From: Actinomycetes bacterium
GTDB lineage: Bacteria > Actinomycetota > Actinomycetes > S36-B12 > UBA10799
Length of the DNA stretch: 7,586 nucleotides
Reading direction: 5' to 3'
Assembly: GCA_029779995.1 (NCBI GenBank)
Contig: JAKOZM010000382.1
Coordinates: 1-7,586 of the forward strand
The first letter of the stretch is position 1. Each line of letters starts with the position of its first letter. The notes under the pieces are model-generated. The model saw only the letters and a program-made list of their open reading frames with translations, had not been told where the DNA came from and did not search any database. Of the stretch, positions 6,774 to 7,586 are shown piece by piece. The position numbers and the translations under genes are program-made.

Positions 6774-7586
6774 GTGGCAGTTGACACAGCACCGGAGGCG
6801 GTGGGTGTGCCCGTTACCGCACCCGCCCCGCGCTGGTTACGCAGAATCTTCTGGGCAAACCTGATCGCTCAGATCGGCATCGTCATCACCGGCGGCATCG
6901 TGCGGGTGACCGGCTCCGGCCTGGGCTGTCCCACCTGGCCAGAGTGCGTGGATGGCTCCATCACACCAACCGCCAGCCAGACCGAAGGCGTGCACAAGCT
7001 CGTCGAGTTCGGCAACCGTACCCTGACCGGTGTCCTGATGATTCTGGCTGTGGCGGCCATCATCGGCGTCTTGGTCTGGCGTCGTCGCAGCGGTGTGCGC
7101 CGGCCGTGGGTGTTCACGTTGGCCGCGGTTCCGCTGGTGGGCACCCTCGCCCAAGCAGTCCTCGGCGGCGTCACAGTGCTTGTCGACCTGCACCCGCTGG
7201 CCGTGGCCAGCCATCTGCTGCTGTCCATGGCCGTCATCGCGGCCTGTGTCGCCCTGGTCGAATTCGCGAGCGAGTCCGCTGACCCGCCGGGAACCGCGCT
7301 GACCCGGCCAACGACCCGCTACGTGGGTAACGGGCTGATCGCCATCACCAGCCTGGTCATCGTCATGGGAACCGTGGTGACCGGGGCGGGGCCCCACGCT
7401 GGGGATTCCCGCACACAACGTCTGGACATCGATCCACGCCTGGTGAGTTGGCTGCATGCCGATGTCGTGCTGTTGTTCATCGGTCTGCTGATCGGAATGT
7501 TGGCCCTTCTGTACGTCGACCATTCGTCTGCCGTGGCACGGCGGCGAGCGTGGTGGGTCGTCGCCTTCGCCCTGCTGCAGGCCAGC
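6774..7586 (+). CDS. ctaA: CtaA/COX15-type heme A synthase (C-terminus beyond window)
   Basis: The frame is open from GTG 6774 to the right edge, giving 271 residues of an expected 300 or more. CtaA oxidises heme O to heme A in the membrane for aa3-type cytochrome oxidase. Seven hydrophobic segments are visible (about 24-44, 84-102, 112-134, 143-163, 184-204, 226-248, 258 onward), out of the usual eight. Family marks are GGIVRVTGSGLGCPTWPEC (40-58, with the extracytoplasmic pair C52/C58), the acidic motif HKLVEFGNR (74-82, with E78), H140/H147 before helix 4, TGAGPHAGD (203-211) and WLHADVV (H228). Where B. subtilis CtaA has E-x-x-H in its first half, this protein has E78-F-G-N81, and the second extracellular Cys pair is absent; I recall similar EFGNR motifs in other actinobacterial homologues. 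The last ligand His would lie outside the window. No ribosome site precedes the GTG. Confidence 0.93.
   Translation, partial: MAVDTAPEAVGVPVTAPAPRWLRRIFWANLIAQIGIVITGGIVRVTGSGLGCPTWPECVDGSITPTASQTEGVHKLVEFGNRTLTGVLMILAVAAIIGVLVWRRRSGVRRPWVFTLAAVPLVGTLAQAVLGGVTVLVDLHPLAVASHLLLSMAVIAACVALVEFASESADPPGTALTRPTTRYVGNGLIAITSLVIVMGTVVTGAGPHAGDSRTQRLDIDPRLVSWLHADVVLLFIGLLIGMLALLYVDHSSAVARRRAWWVVAFALLQAS

Noticed and set aside
6837..7523. Minus-strand frame of 228 codons opposite ctaA
   Set aside because: It is Gln/His/Asp-rich and lacks any motif; the opposite strand encodes CtaA with its family signatures across the same interval.

Overview
The window looks like chromosomal DNA from a high-GC member of the Actinomycetota. 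The evidence is GC-rich coding sequence throughout, GTG starts sitting directly behind TAnnnT-type -10 boxes, and a gene order (sufR-sufB-sufD-Rieske-sufC running away from an ABC exporter and ctaA) that I recognise from actinobacterial genomes. I cannot name a genus. The ten genes are tightly packed; no gap between genes exceeds about 90 bases, and I saw no RNA gene, insertion sequence, CRISPR array or sign of recent transfer.

Left arm, minus strand (positions 3592 down to 1): a SUF iron-sulfur cluster operon, read sufR, sufB, sufD, a Rieske-type ferredoxin, then sufC (only its first 25 codons are inside the window). All four junctions are 4-base ATGA overlaps, so the genes are probably one transcript with coupled translation. 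SufB, SufD and SufC form the scaffold complex on which Fe-S clusters are built. SufR is the Fe-S-sensing repressor. A perfect CAAC-N6-GTTG palindrome, the published SufR operator type, lies directly against the proposed sufR GTG start and overlaps a candidate -10 box.

Centre, plus strand (3680-5055): a divergent pair made of a SRPBCC-fold (START/polyketide-cyclase-like) protein and a DHRS12-like short-chain dehydrogenase, overlapping by GTGA. Their substrate is unknown. They share the 87-base divergent region containing the SufR operator, so they could be under SufR influence, which is the least explained part of the window.

Right arm, plus strand (5094-7586): an ABC-2-type exporter (ATPase plus six-helix permease, overlapping by 7 bases), then a small hairpin, then ctaA (heme A synthase, running off the right edge). 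The ATPase and ctaA both look leaderless. The theme of the window is iron-cofactor supply: Fe-S clusters to the left, heme A to the right. I do not see a wholly new system. The most useful leads are the operator/start-codon overlap, the divergent SRPBCC-SDR pair, and the apparent Asn replacement of a heme-ligand His in CtaA.
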